Shown: one piece after another, positions 10,326 through 25,300 of the stretch
How positions within the stretch are numbered: position 1 is the stretch's first letter
Layout of the letters: every line of letters begins with the position of its first letter
Source: Tretioscincus oriximinensis
Taxonomy: Eukaryota > Chordata > Lepidosauria > Squamata > Gymnophthalmidae
Reading direction: 5' to 3'
Assembly (NCBI GenBank): GCA_022410635.1
Contig: JAJVDF010001195.1
Span: 203,291-267,290, forward strand
Length of the DNA: 64,000 nt
The notes under the pieces: generated by a model
Seen by the model: the letters and a program-made list of their open reading frames with translations, nothing else
The model's database searches: none
Told to the model about the DNA's origin: nothing
Position numbers and translations under genes: made by a program

Positions 10326-13300
10326 CTGCAAGAGAAATGCAAGGCAGCTGCTGTTAGCCACAGAATGAGAATCCATGCAGGCTTTTTTACAGTGAAAGTT
10401 ACCAAAGAGATCTAGTGGCACTCTTTGGTTGCCCCCCAGTCTATGGAATAGTCCTCCCCTTGAGGTTCGTCCGTCATCATCATCGTATTCTTTTAGACTC
10501 TTTCACCTGGTCTTTGGCTGAACACTGTTTTATTATCGATACTGTTTTATACTGTTTTTGATGTCAATTTTGTATTGACGTTTTTATTATTGGCCGCCCT
10601 GAGACCTTTGGGTATAGGGCNGGGTATAAATGTAAACAAATAAATAAATAATGATCAACTGGTTAAAAAAAGAAAGGTTGGCAGCATGAGATTTTGNAAA
10701 CTAACATAACTTTTTGGAGTTAATGAAAGTTCATCCTACCGCCTCTTTTTTTAACCAGTTGGTCCCTAAGGTGTCACTAGTCTCCAAGGCTAGAAACTCT
10801 TACNCAAACTTACATTATTACTTCTTTAAATTATACAAAGAGGAATAATGTTTTACTCTTCAAGGAAAAAACAAAAATTAATTTGTTAATTTAGTGGATT
10901 GAGTGTCTCTTGATGAATTCTGAAGCAGGTTAAGTGTGATAGAATAAGAAGACAGCCACGCCAATCCTATATGTTGAATATTGAATTTGTGGAATTGGAA
11001 AAAGTGTAGAAAAAGCCAAGCTGAATTACTAAGGTCCTGGGACATCTCTCCTACAAAACAGGCTACTCCTTTCAGTTTTGAAAGATGGGAGTTTAAGAGG
11101 GGACCTGACAGAAGTTTATAAAATCATACGTAGGGTGGAAAAGGAGGACAGAAAAAAGTAGTCTCTCTATCGCGCCACACAGAACCAGGCAAGAGATTAT
11201 AATTAATATGGCTAAGGAAAACACCCTGGCATGCAGAAAGACGGAAAAGTCTATCAGTGGCAAAAAGTGAGGTAGGAGCGCCACCTACCTGCAGTACTCT
11301 GCAAAGGTCAGAACGTAGCATTTTTCCTCAATGCAGGCAACACTGTTCTCATCCTGGTGTCGGGATGCGAAAATTTCATTCTGCAAAATAATAAACATGG
11401 CATTACTGTAATGTCTGCCAGGACTCCTAGCACAGGGAAAACAACCTTTCTACTTAATTTCTAAAGGGGAAAATGTTCATTAGGCACCAGGGAAATTAAA
11501 TATCCAGGATTATTTATTTATTTATTTATTTATTTGCATTTATATCCTGCCCTATACCCGAAGGTCTTAGGGCGGCCTACCATAGGGTGACGCACATAAC
11601 TTTTGTTGCTTTCTCCACAACAGACACCTTGTGGAGTAGGTGGGGCTGAGAGAGTTGAAAGAACTGTGACTGCCCCAAGGTNACCCAGCTGGCTTTCANN
11701 GAGGAGTGGGGAATCGAACCGGGAGACTACCAGATAAGAGTCCCACACTCTAATCACTACACCAAACTGGCTCTCAGTCAACCACTTCGTACATAAATTC
11801 ACATTTTATGTTACAAATTCACTGAACTATTTCAGTTGTCTTTGTTTTAGCAGGCTACCTGTTTGTAGACACAAATATTTCGAAATAAGATTTAGTACAT
11901 TAAAAAGGGCTATTTTTAAAAAATCTTGTTCTAATAATGTAATGAGTAAAATCTCTATACTTTTAAAATTGTGATTAATACGTGCATTCATCTGTATATA
12001 TACACTTATATTAATATAATTAAATGCAAATAAAACAAAATTATACTTTAGCTTTTGTAAGACAACTAGAGAATGCTTTTTACAGGATAGCCATGAAAAT
12101 ATAAATATATATGATCTACTTCTTGCAAGCACTCCTGAACTTCAGCTCCTAATATTCAACTTATATGAAATGTTGGGATTTGAAATTCAGAGAGCTCCAG
12201 TTCAACAGTTCTAGTATATTGCTAATCTATACTTCCCCTAATATCCGGTTTGTTTTTTCAAAGACATGGAACGATAACGGAGGATTAACATCATAAGAAC
12301 ATAAAAACATAAGAGGAGCCCTGCTAAATCGAGCCAGAGCCCATCTAGTCCAGGATTCTCACACAGAGGCCCACCAATTGCATGTGGGCAATCTGAAAAA
12401 AGCAAAATCTTCACCTATTCCCAACTCTCTGCAAATGGTATTTCACAAGTACTACCTGTTGCTCCATTCCAGAGGCAGTTTTAAAAGATCCAACCTAGTC
12501 TCTATTTATACCCTTGGTGTCCATAAACTTGTCTAACCCTGTCTTGCATCTATCCAGGCTGCTAGCTATCACCACCTATTCTGGAAGTAAATTCCATAGG
12601 CCTACTTTCTGGGTGAAAAAAAAAANATTTTCCTTTGTCTGTTCTTACTCTTCTGCCCATTAGTTTCAAGGAATGCCCCGTGGTCCTAGTGTTGTGTGAA
12701 ACAGAAAATATTCACCTATTCTCTATTCACCTTATCCACCCCATGCATGATTTTATACACCTCAATCAGATCACTTCTCAAGTGCTGCCATTCAAGGCTG
12801 AAGAGTCCTAGACGTTGCAGCCTGACTTCATAAAGGAGGTGTTCCAGTCCTTTGGTCATTCTTGTTGTCCTTTTCTGCACCTTGCACATCCTGCAACTCA
12901 GATCTAATCTCATAATCCACAAGATCTTTTGTCCTTGTAAAATTATTCTTTGAAAATAACTTAAGTTAATGGAAATACAAAGTGTACAACCTACTTGTGA
13001 AAAACCACAGATCTATTCTTGCTTTATTTCAGTCCTCCAGTTCTCCTGGATTGGTTTTCCAAACTGTGCTGAACTGGTTTGGTTGGTCTGAACTGACTCA
13101 GCACAGTTTGGATGGCCAAATTGCTATATTTTGCTGGGGAGATGACATTACTTAGCTTATGGAAACAGACCCTTATGGACTGCTACTAATCTTACTTGCC
13201 AACATGAGAAATAAGAACATTTTTTTATTTCTGAAGGACAATCTGCTAAGACACACAAAAAGTACTGGTTGGTTCAGGAAGAGCAAGAGACTTGAAATGC

Positions 13301-16300
13301 AAAGCATCTATGTAAAATCAATTTGTTTCTTTTTATTTATTTGTTTTTGATAGTGAGTGAGTAATTTATTTTTAAAATGTGACTAACAAATCAAAGATAA
13401 ACAAGAGGTTCATGATCAAAGGTTTTTTATGCATAACTTTTGTTTTCACTCTCTGAAACGAATCTATACACTTTTTTTTAAAAAGGCACATTGCAGCTGT
13501 ATAAAAGAGGGTGGCATTTTAGCCCAACTTTGGTCAATCTTTTGTCCTTCTTTTAAAAAATTCCTTCTTTTGAAAAAATGAATTATACAGCAATCATTGC
13601 CTATCATGCGTATAGCTTGGCGGTTATTTAGTTATGGTTCCACAGTCCTTTTGGAACCTGAGTTTTCAGATGAAGTTTATGATATCTATCTTCAGAGGAT
13701 CTGATTTCTAGAAGAGTCAAAAGCAACTGATGATCTCCTAGCCTTGTCAGCTTTCTTATAGATGTTTGTTGATTGTGTCTTATCAATGCCGTTTTGCTCC
13801 TGGTAGTTGTTACTTTGCCTAGTTTTTGACAATATACTATCAATACAAGAATATTTATAACAAGAGTGACAAGTGATTAACAGTTTCATAAACTACAAGT
13901 TAGACTGAAACCAGTCATAGATATCTCTGTTTTACCAGCTGAATACACCATCAGCTTACCTGATGCATGCTAGGATTGCGGCCTCCCTGAGTGTGCTCTG
14001 GTCTGTAATACCACAGGAGGCTCATCATCAGCTCCCCTAGAACGAAGCAAATGATTTTTCAAGGAAATTCTCTCACATATCCCAGCAATAAAACTAATAC
14101 ATATCAAGGTACAAAGGGGGCTTAAAGTAATCCCCACATTCAAAACTGAATCTGAATTTATAGTTGAATCAAAATGTCCTTTTAACTCTTGAAAAAAAAA
14201 TCTTTCCTGCTGGGATTTAGAAGAACCATCTGCTTTTTACAAATCATACAGCATTTGAGAGGTCGTTTTTTAAAAACAAAATAAAGGAAATTTTTCGGCT
14301 CTACAAATGTCTAGTTCTTGCCTCAAAGGCATATTTAACCTAAAATACATTTTTCAAATCTTCTGAAGGACACCTTCTCCAAAATATATTAACCATACGT
14401 GCTGGTTTTATTTAGATGCATGCAGCTCAGGAAGATATTGGAGACCTTGATGTATTTTATTTCTTCCATGCTCTTGAAAGGTTAGTTCCATGGTTCAGAC
14501 AATTTGGAGTTAAACTCCTGCAAGTTTACAGGCACCAAATATAATGTTGGGGAAGGAGTTTGGGGGAAGTCAAGGATAGGTTGTGTCCTGCTTTAAACAT
14601 TCTCACTAGTTTCATCTGCATTAACCCAAAACAAAGTAAGGCAGTTCAGCCAAATCCAAATGCAACCAGTGCATTTACCTAAAATCTTTTTAACAAAGAT
14701 GGATGGATATATTCCAATTCTGAAATGTCTTCCAGCCTGAGAAGTTTCATAACCTATAAGGACCCTTCATGTTGACATTGCAAAATGATGTCAGCCCTGC
14801 AGTTTCTAAAAAGACAAAACTAGTATCATTTTCCAATGAAAATGATACCTATCAAAACTGGGACCTTAAAATCAACTAAGCACAGTACATGTGACAGCAA
14901 TTGGCAAGGCTCTTCTTTCTTATTTGAATTTTCCCACCCCATCTGCAAATTTCCAGGGCTCGTTGCCTTGGTAGTCAACTCAGCAACAGGGCATTCCAGG
15001 GGCTCACCCCATTCAAAACTCATAAAGAACCAATGTGAGCCAGCTAAATGACTAAAGAAAGAAAAACTAAAAAAGAACAGTATCTAGTTCACAAGACTCA
15101 GAGGCAGGGAAGGCATGCTTTCTAACTCATTACCTATTTAACAGATTTAGGAATTGCCTACGCACAGGGTGCTATAGGCAACTTGTGCCCAAATCTCATG
15201 TTGCTCAAGTAGATGCAGGCTATGTATTTGATATTATCATATATTTATTTTATATATTTATTTAATGATAATAACTTTTAACACAGATCATCTTTGGCTT
15301 ATATTCATAGATGTTCTTTTTATTTTTTTAAAACTGTTTTATATAAGGTAGTTTGACATTCTATTACCAGTAAACCGCTACATCTGTTTAGCATCTGGAA
15401 GGTCCAGGTTCAGGACAAAATTGTCTTGATACCAAGAAAACGGTATGGGGAGATCAACAGAGTAACTGGAATTCAAGTTTGACTTAACAAGCTTCTTTAT
15501 TACAAGGTTTTTTTTACATGATATATATATGTTTAGAACTTTTTTTATCCTTGATTTTATTCATGCAGAGTTATGAACTCTGAGACAGCTCATAGTTTTC
15601 AGGTAGGATTGTTCACATGTCAATCTGACCCACTCCCCAGGACATTTTAGGCTACAAAAGGTGGATTAGAGACTGGAAAAAACCACAGTCACAAGCTATT
15701 GTCCCTCAGACACTTTTGAACCTTTTTTTCTTATACAATGTATGAAGGCAGTCTTTGTTTAGGACTGCATTAGAACGCTTGATAAACAGCAAAGGATAAA
15801 AGAGGAAAACAAATAAGAGATAAGATAATAGATGGCTTACAGATTAATTTATATCTATATATCTGTGTGCAGTAGATTTTTTTTTGTATAAAATGATGAT
15901 GATGAAGAAGATGATAGAGGAGGAGGAGGAGATGTTTTGCCAAATTTATTATCCCACAAGTACCTTCTGATATAGTGAGGAGTTCTGGTCCCTTTAAAGT
16001 GAACAGCATTTTCAGGGATGAACGAAGTTAGAGAGGAGATGCAAAGGGCAACTTACATAAAGCAAACCTTCAGTCTCTCCTTGTTTCACACACAACTTTC
16101 AATCACAAATTAAAATACAATATTATTGCTCCCACATATCATTTATCACATTCCCTTTCCTACCCTGAAACTCATCACATATTTATTAGTCTATCCTGTA
16201 CCTGTTTTGGGGTCTTCCCATAGGGCAGATATCTTTGCCACGTAAGGCATCGATTTCTTTCGTGGTCCTGACTTCAGGAGGACTGTATCTCGGACTCGGA

Positions 16301-19300
16301 TGATTTCTCCATCTCTCTGCACAGCCTGGTAGCTCTTGCGAACAGCTGGCTCTGGTTCGTTCTGCAAATATTGACAGAAGAGAGTGCCAAGAAAAGTAGT
16401 GAGGCTGCAAAACAATGCTGAGAAGCAGGCATCAGCTTCCTTTAATCCACCTACACCAAGCACAAAGCTTTCTGCCAAAAAGGGTGTTGCCTCTGCTGCC
16501 AAAGAACCTTTGGAGAAGCTGCTGAACACAAAACAGCAGGACACATCTCTCCTCCCAGCAGGCCCATTTCAGAAGGAAAACATGCTTTGTGCATGAAAAG
16601 CAGTGATTATTTTAAAGAAGGAAAAAAGAGTTCTAGCAACTTTGCTCATATTAGTTTTAAAAGAAGAAGCCCAAGGCAAGCTGCTTTGATGGTTTGCTTG
16701 TGAGCAAAGCAACACTGTGAGCATCATAGTGTCCAGGACACATTGAAATACTTCCTTGCTGTAAATATGTTGAAATCCCAATTAATCAAGTATTCAAGCT
16801 AAGTAACAAATTGCACTGAAAAGGTCAATCGGGAGAGCAGATCCGTAATTTCATTGATGATCGCATCCTGAATAAGGAATCTAATCTAATTAAATAAGTC
16901 TTTAATTCTTCTGGGAATCAGGTCTTTTGCAGAAAGAGAACTGTTCAGATATTAAGGTCTAATGTATGCTTTACAGAAAGTGAAGATGCCATCCAGATGG
17001 TACTTATGTGCAAAAACAAAACGAAACACTTAAACTTATACATTAAACAAAAGATCCCTGTGGGTAACTAATTGGCTTGAAAAGTGTCGCAAAACATCAA
17101 GAGCAAAATCGTCTAAGGAACTGTTATCAGACCACAACGGGTATGTATATGTCAAGGAAACTGCCAAGACATTGGCAGATCAGACAGTAGGCCATATCAA
17201 AGTACTGCTATGTGTTACAATTCTGCAGACTGGATCTGAATCCAACCTTTTCCCATAGAAGAATACAGTGATTTTGCAAATCGGCCAACACAACACCAGA
17301 TGCCACCTGAAACATAAAACATACCAATCACAACAGAAGTACCTATGCACCATATAAGGCTTAGAATGCCTTTTCGTTATCACCATTGGCCTCTTTATGT
17401 TCCTGTCAAGCAAGAAAAGTCAGTATGCCCAAATATTTTTTCATTTCTAAAGAGATTATTAAAAATTGCAATTCCCAATTTTGTTTGATTGTGAAACTCT
17501 TCAGAAGCCACTTTTTAATGGAAATTTTATTCCCTTTCTCTGGGTTTGTGAACAAGGTTCTATGTTTGTAAAAATTAAAAATAAAGAAGCTGGTACCTGT
17601 TGAGTATAGTATCTTCTGACATGGAAAGCTGGGTTTGCAATTATCAAAAAGAAAAATTGGTATAGTACTTATAAACTTTTATTTTATTCTTAAAGCTTTT
17701 CTAAATTTTGTTTTTGAAGCTCAAGGAACCCGATTAAGAGATCAGGAATGTTTTTGAAACAAACACTTCTTCCACGATCCATGGATTCCATACAACAGCA
17801 AAACATGTATTTTCTACAGTAAGAAAACTTTACAAGTGCCATTTTTTTCTAGGTCAATCCAAGTAAACTGGTCGTGGGATAGAGACACATATAAAAGTAT
17901 TTTTGCATTTTTGGTCAAAGATCAGAAAAAACTGTAATAACTGAAACATTTTCTCAGTACACTAACTGTGGTAGTGGAACGGTTCTTGACATATTTGGGA
18001 TATTCCAACTACAATAAACAACCAAGAGTGCAAAATATTTTATTTTTCCTCAAGGATAGCTTCTAAAAATGTGGGCTGGATAGTAGGGGCATGACAACTG
18101 GACATATTTCAATTTGAAATGTTTTAGTATCAAACTACATTAAAATCTTCTTCTAGGTCTATGTGAGATGTTCTTTTTTTGTGGTAGATCCCACACTTTG
18201 GAACGAACTCCCAATAGAGATTCACCAAGAGCCAATCCTGTATGAGTTTCAGTGCCTAATTATATCTTTTCATCAAGGCCTTTCATAATTAGCCTTCCTG
18301 TAGACTGTTGGTGAAATTGGTAGACTTGTCTTCTTTCCTGTACTGCCTTATCCTGAGATTTTCGCTGGATGTAGAGTGGAATATAAATATAAACTACCTA
18401 ACAAATATCTGCAGCATTAGAATAAAATGCTGCTAAATCATTATAGTGAAATAAAGGATAAAGCCTGAATTTTGCAAAGAAGAACTGGGTTCTTATACTC
18501 CGCTTTTCTCACCTTTCAAAGGGACTCAAAGTTGCTTACAAAGTGGCCCGAAGACTGACATTCTATGTCAGACTGTGGTGGTACCCATGTATCTACTTGC
18601 AGTCAGTTGCAATTTCTTGCAATTCATGCTTTTGAATAGCTGGGTTGGCTAGAGCTACAGGTTAGTGGAAGATGCTCACCCCTCCCAACATCCGACACAG
18701 GGCTTCGAAACCCAATCTCCTAGCTGAGAGACGGATTCCTTAGCGGATTCCAAAGGNTGCCAGTGTTCAATATAATGAGACATGGAAAAATTAGAACCTT
18801 AATGGAGAATTACTAGATATGTGCTAAACCAGTTCTCTGCCTCTATGCCCTGTTTTCAAAATTTAGATCTGGGGAGAAGTTGAACCCTACTGGATTTATT
18901 ATCTAGTTTATCAAGAATTTGCAAAATATTGTTGAGGCATTTTTAAGCCATAGAAGTTATTTACATAGCCATGTACATGAACTGATGGTGGGGAGTATGA
19001 GGAAGCCCTTACTATTTGAGCAGGACATATGGCTGTGTGAATTTTTATTCAATCGCAAGGGATGTGAGGCATCATTTTTAGTGTGTGTGGGCAAAGAGAC
19101 AGAAGAAGCCCCTTCTCTTTTGAATTCTATAAATTACATTTGCACAGGGGTTACAAATCTTTAAAAGGTTATCAAGCTGAGATGTGTTTCCATATCAGCA
19201 TCCATCAATGCGGGAATCACACTGTATCAGTTCACTTCTGCATTACTGACATTGCTATAGGCTTGTACCAAAGCGTTCTGCTAACTCTGTGAACNGCATT

Positions 19301-22300
19301 CTCAATGTCCAAAGTGGGATGACAATTTGTTGAACCTACGATTTTAAGGGCCCCTTTTTTGGGTAAAATAACATTGGTTAAAAAAGTATTTTTGGGTCAT
19401 GAACCCAGTTTGGATCAACTGGAATTCTTCAGCTTCCACATCGTTGTAAAAGTTTCTGACAGTTACAGAATAGTAACACTTACCACAACATAAACGGCTT
19501 TCTCAGAGGCTACTCCAATGGGTATCCAACCATTTGTAGCTCTTCTCCGGTTGATACGTTGCTGCTTTGGATGGGTGTGACCCCCAACCGTTTTGCTGTC
19601 TGATGCATGTAAACAGCTGGCTGAGTTGCGAAGGCCTGATTTAGAGCCACTGGGGGGCTTGGAGCTCTGTGGGCATTCACGGGCCATAGTCTGGGGCTCT
19701 GAGTTGGGCGTCTGCAAGTGAGGAACAGGTTCTGCAGCAGGTGGCACACTGGGTACCGGACATCCTGAGAGTGGGTGGGCAGGTGAAACAGGGTGCCCTG
19801 CAACAGGGATTGTGAGGCTCAGCTGGTCCAGGGACTTACAGCTGTCTGCAAGAATGAGAGAGGAAAGCAAACCACTGTATCAAACATAGCTTTACAAAGA
19901 TACGAAATCTAATAATTATCGGATGATGCATAAGAGAAGTATTTCAAAGTCCTACATAGCACATAATAAAAAACATTCAGTTACTAATTTGTATATTTAT
20001 CTTATAAAGTACCCTAAGATCACAGAGGGGATTATAATCAGGCTGAAGCATATGAATTATTGTATTACTAGATAGCTCTTAAGGATGANGTTTTGAACTT
20101 CCATATGGTTTTGCGCTTCTTTGGATTTTCTTTATTATAATTTAACATTGGCCCACAGCAACCTGGCTTTCTCCAGAGATGCTGGCTTACAATTCTTACC
20201 ATCATTAATCAGAACCACCCACACTGCTGAAGGCTGATGGGGAAGACAGCCCAAAGCATCTGAATGGAATCAGGTTGGAAAGACTGGCATTAACAGCACT
20301 TTGGAAAACACAAGTTTCTTATAGACAGGTTCATGGACACCAAGGGTATAAACAGATACTAGAATGGATGTCTTGATACTGCCTCCAAGATGGAGCAACA
20401 GGCAGAATTCCTGAAATGCCATTTGCAGGGCATTGAGAACAGCTGCATATTTTGCCTTCTTCTATTCCAGGCTGCCCAGATGCAATTGGTGGGTCAATTG
20501 GTGTGAGACAGAAGCTGGACCAGATGGGCTCCAGCCCAATTCAGCAGGGCTCCTCTTATGTTATTATGTTCTTTATCCAGTTAAGATCAAACCAAAGAAG
20601 CTGTTTCAAATCCAAAGATTCAAGGCTTCCCATAAGATGATATTTATACTTCTACTTGCTAGCGTGTAGGGGAACTTAATTCGTATTCTAGATTTGNAGC
20701 AAGGAAATAGTAATTCTTTGTAATAGTTTGTACTTAGGAAAGAGTAACTGAAACTACCTGGAAAAAAAATAGAATCTTTATCACTGTTAGCGAACTGATC
20801 TCTTCAGAATGCTTGTGGCTTTATTTCTGGCATTCAGGCAAGAAAATCTAAACACCTCATGAATGTAGAATGTGTTTTTGGTAGAAAGAATGCAAGCGGC
20901 ATTGCTGATTATTTCTCTATTCTTATTTCACTCACAAAACTAGTTGAGTACTTATGCAAATTATGTCCGTTAAGTATCTAAACAATACCAAGTTTTCTTC
21001 TGACTCCAGATGTGCACAATTGAATAACCAAAACTTTAGATCCTTAGGAAAAATGAGAAGGGAGGATGATTGGATTGGAGGAAGGAAAAACCAAAGGAGT
21101 TACTTCTTTTGAGGAAATATGTGCTGAGCCGTGAAAGTAGACTGGGTCTCCCACTCCAATTAAGATTTTCCAGAACCCAAGAGAAATCCTGTATACCACC
21201 AAGCAAATTAGGAGTGCTATTGTTATTTGCTCTAATGTATTTGAGTATAGGGTGGGATAATAAATAAATAAATAATGAAATAAAAAATAAAATAAATAAA
21301 TAACAAAATAAATAAATAAAATAAATAAATAAATTAATAAATGCTTCTGCCTGTCAGGCAGCTCACAGCAGGCAACGGAGCAACTTCAGACAATTATATG
21401 TAAAGTGAATAGTTCAGCGGGAATGGAAACTACTAAGAAAGTCACCGTGTCTAAGGAATCCCAGCAAATTAAAAGCATCAGTGTCATAGCTGATTCTGAT
21501 CTAAAGAGCAACGCATGACTGAGGCGGTTTGCTGTGGGAAATTGCTGCCCTCTGCCTCCCATTCCACAAGCTGTAACAGAGGCTGTGAAACGATCTTCCC
21601 TCCTCCGAGATCAGAGTATTAACAAGCGAGGGGGTATTGCTGACCTGTCAAGTGCCACTGCTGTAAAAACAAGGGCAGCTAATAAAATATGACAAGATCT
21701 TTAATTACTTGGTTATAATAGGTGCTATCCCCACTCCAAGGCTCATTTCCCCTGTTACATCTTAAGGCTAACACAGATCTCCCGAAGCCAGGGAAATAGT
21801 TATGGTAAGCTAATGGGAAATATTCTCCCTCTTGAAGAGTGGGGGCTCCTGACTATCCATTCAGAAGAACAATTCCATTTTCTATACATCCTTGTCCAGC
21901 GCAGCCTCTTTAAAATCTAGTCTTCTAGGAGAACCAAGTCTCAACATAAATGGAAGCCAAGGCTGAATTTAAGCTTTCACAGTGCCGCAGAACAGAAAGT
22001 AAGAAGCATATTCACTTGCAGTATTTATCAGCAACAAGACTAAATTTTTATGATTAATAACTGTACGATTAACTGTCATGCCTGAAGCCATGTAGTTTGG
22101 TGTGCTGAAAACAGATGTGAGGTGTTGAACTCCATAAATGATGGGGAAGAAAAATGACACATTCCTGAAATTACACAACTGCATTTGCAGGCAACAGGTT
22201 TTTCACCTAAAAGTGTCACAGAAAATTAACTAATTGTAGGTACAGAACAGCTGAGACCAGACAGCAGTACATAGACTTCACTTAAGCAGACTTTTAAGTT

Positions 22301-25300
22301 ATCTTGAATGTGGAACAGGACTGTCCCTTTAAAGTGTGGCTACAGCTCCAGGGTAGGGGGTAAGATGGGTGTGGACGGGGGAGACTTGGAGCAAAAGGAA
22401 ATGTCAGGGAGAGGAAAGAGAAGCTCTGCAGGTGGGAGGGGAGGTGTCATTCTGACAGTGACAGAGGAAGAAAAGGATCTTGGGGTGTTGGTGGGAAGCT
22501 CAATCTAGGTGTCAGCCAGTGTGCTGCAGCAGTGAAAAAAGCAAATTCAATGTTAGGTGCACTTAGGAAGGGAATTGAAAACAAGTTGGAAAGTGTTGTT
22601 TTGCCTCTTTATAAATTTGTGATGCGGCCTCATTTAGAATGTTTTGTATAATTCTGGTCACAATACCTCACAGAAGAAATTGTGGAACTAGAGAAGGTGC
22701 AGAAAAGGGAAACAATAATGATCAAAGGGTTAGAGCACTTCCCTTATGAAATCAGGCTGCAATGTCTGGGCCACATCAGCCTCAAAAGATGGTGTGTAAG
22801 AAGTGATTTGATTGAAGTATATAAAATCATGCATGGGATGGGTAAGGTGTACAGAGAAAAAATGGACACCAATGTTATAAATAGCTACTAGGATGGATCT
22901 CTTGATACTGCCTATGAAATAGAGCAACAAGCAGTATTCTGAAATACCATTTGATTTTGCTTTCTTCTGCTTCAGGCTGCCCAGGTGCAATTGGTGGGCC
23001 ACTGTGAGAGACAGAACACTGGAGTAGATGGGCCCTGGCTCGATTCAGCAGGGCTCCTCCTAAGTTCTTATGAAAAGCCTGAAGCTTCTCATGCACAAAC
23101 CTCTAGGTTCCTTTGGACCCCAGTGATGCATCCATACACAAAAATACCTCAGTAGTGAATGGCAAAGGTCACAACACTTACCAAAGGCCAGAGAAGGCAT
23201 GAAATGGATGTCTGTGGGCCCACTAGAGTCACCCTAACCGTAACCGAGTCACTAGGGGTGGAGGATCTCATGGGAGCCCAAGGGGGCAGAAACAGAAGGG
23301 GGCAGAACATGCGACAGGCAGGCAGCTTTTCATATGAAATGACCTCTTGTACCTACCCTTCGCTACTTCCCCTTCTCTCGGTAACTCCTCCCTGCCATCT
23401 AAGCCTTCTCCCACTTCTCTACCCCAGAACTACAATCACATTTTAAAGGGGCAGGGTGGCACCAGATCAGTTTGAATGACGTTTTGTTTGACTCCGGCCT
23501 GTTATTTATAAGAGCCATATGCAATTTCTACCTTCAATGATGCCTAAAATATATTTCAATTGAATATTTTAATTACATTGCTACATTCTGATTAAACTTC
23601 TTTTAAAAATGTGTCTATATTTATATACTTTTGTATGCTGCCTAAAGAACCTTTGCTGTTGGGAAGTTATAGAAACACTTGGAGTAAGGAAGTAAGGAGG
23701 AGAGGCAAACTGGTCTGTGAACACGCCCATCTGCCAGCCACATCACCTCAGCGATGCTTTTCTTTGCTGTTGCATAGTTGTTGGCAAAATTACTACTTCA
23801 AAGCTATTATTTTTATTATGTGTTTTTATTGTGTGTGAGTCTTGCAGTGTATTGACTTTATATGCCGTTGTAAATACTAAGTAGTGTACTATTAGAAAAT
23901 CTAGCTTCTTTTACGAGGCAAGCAACTCAAACAGTGACATTGTCCACATGGGGAAGGCAGAACAGCTTCTATCCTGCCACCACTTCCCCCAAGGTTGAAA
24001 GCATGAAGCTTTTGTAGACTAAGTCTGCCCCTAATCTCTTAGGGTACATCGCGACTAGCTGTTGCTATTTCACACAAGACATTGTGGAATCAACTTAATG
24101 TGGAAATAGTGCTACCTGTTCGGCAAATCAGTGTTCTGGATTTCTATCTTCAAATATTCTGGTTTGACAACACAGTGGTCTGATGTGGTTGCACCAGTTG
24201 CACCACTCTGATTGTGGTCCTGGATAAAATCTATGGTCTTGATTGTTGCTCTGTTGCCTATTTATTGTATCTATGGCAGTTGAGATCAGGACTTCAGTGA
24301 GCACTAAGCCAGTAAAAGCTCCATTGAGCCCAAAAAACTCCAAGAACAATGTGGTAATAAATNATTAAGTTTCATTTTGGTGCCAGAAGGCACAAGTCTT
24401 GATTACTACTCGCTGGGAAACCATGCACCCACACCTAATCTCTAAACTACTCAATGGTTGTTTTGTAGCCACTATGGAAATTGGCTATTGCAGAAATCTA
24501 CTTTTAAAACTTCTTATTTTCATACTGCTCTTCATCCTAACTCCAGGTTGGTTTACAGGTCAAAACAAACAAACAAACAAAAAAGAATAAAATTATGAAG
24601 ATAAAACAGGAGTGTAACAAAGTATATGAAGAAAATGGAAATAAATAATTAAAATCTAATAAATAAATATTCCAAATTTGTTTTATTATATAATACAGTA
24701 CATTNCCATTCACATATTGAACAATGACCAGAATCTGAAAGCTGGTCAACACTTGAAGTTGAGCTCGTTTGCATTTCCATCCCATCCCAGAGTGTTCTGT
24801 GGGAACAAGCTGGGTGATCCTTTTTCACATTTCCAGATATTTGACTGCATAGTTTATAAAGCACACAAAGGTTACAGCATAGGAAATACTGCACTGAAGT
24901 AGCAAAAAAAGTTGGGAAGTATTTAGAAGAAGAAGAAGAACTGGGTTCTTACACCCCGCTTTTCTCACCTTTCAAAGGGACTCAAAGCGGCTTACAAGGA
25001 TATTTTTGCCCAAAGACTTATATTCTATCTTCCCCATCAGGCTGTGGTGGTTCCCATGTATCTATTTGCATTCAGTTGCAATTTCTTGCAATTCATGCTT
25101 TCGAATAGCTGGGCTGGCTAGAGCTACTGGCTAGTGGAAGGTTGCTCACCCCTCCCCATGTTTGACACAGGGCTTCGAAACCTGATCTCCCAGATGAGAG
25201 ACACCACATCACAAGAGGGATATTTTGGAACTGGAGAAGGTGCAGAAAAGGGCAACAAAAATGATCAAGGGTCTGGAGCACCTCCCTTACGAAGCAAGGC

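Noticed and set aside
19463..19483. Extension of the exon 3 frame beyond 19484
   Set aside because: A consensus GTAAGT donor at 19483-19478 and the BAH continuation in exon 4 show that this is intron.
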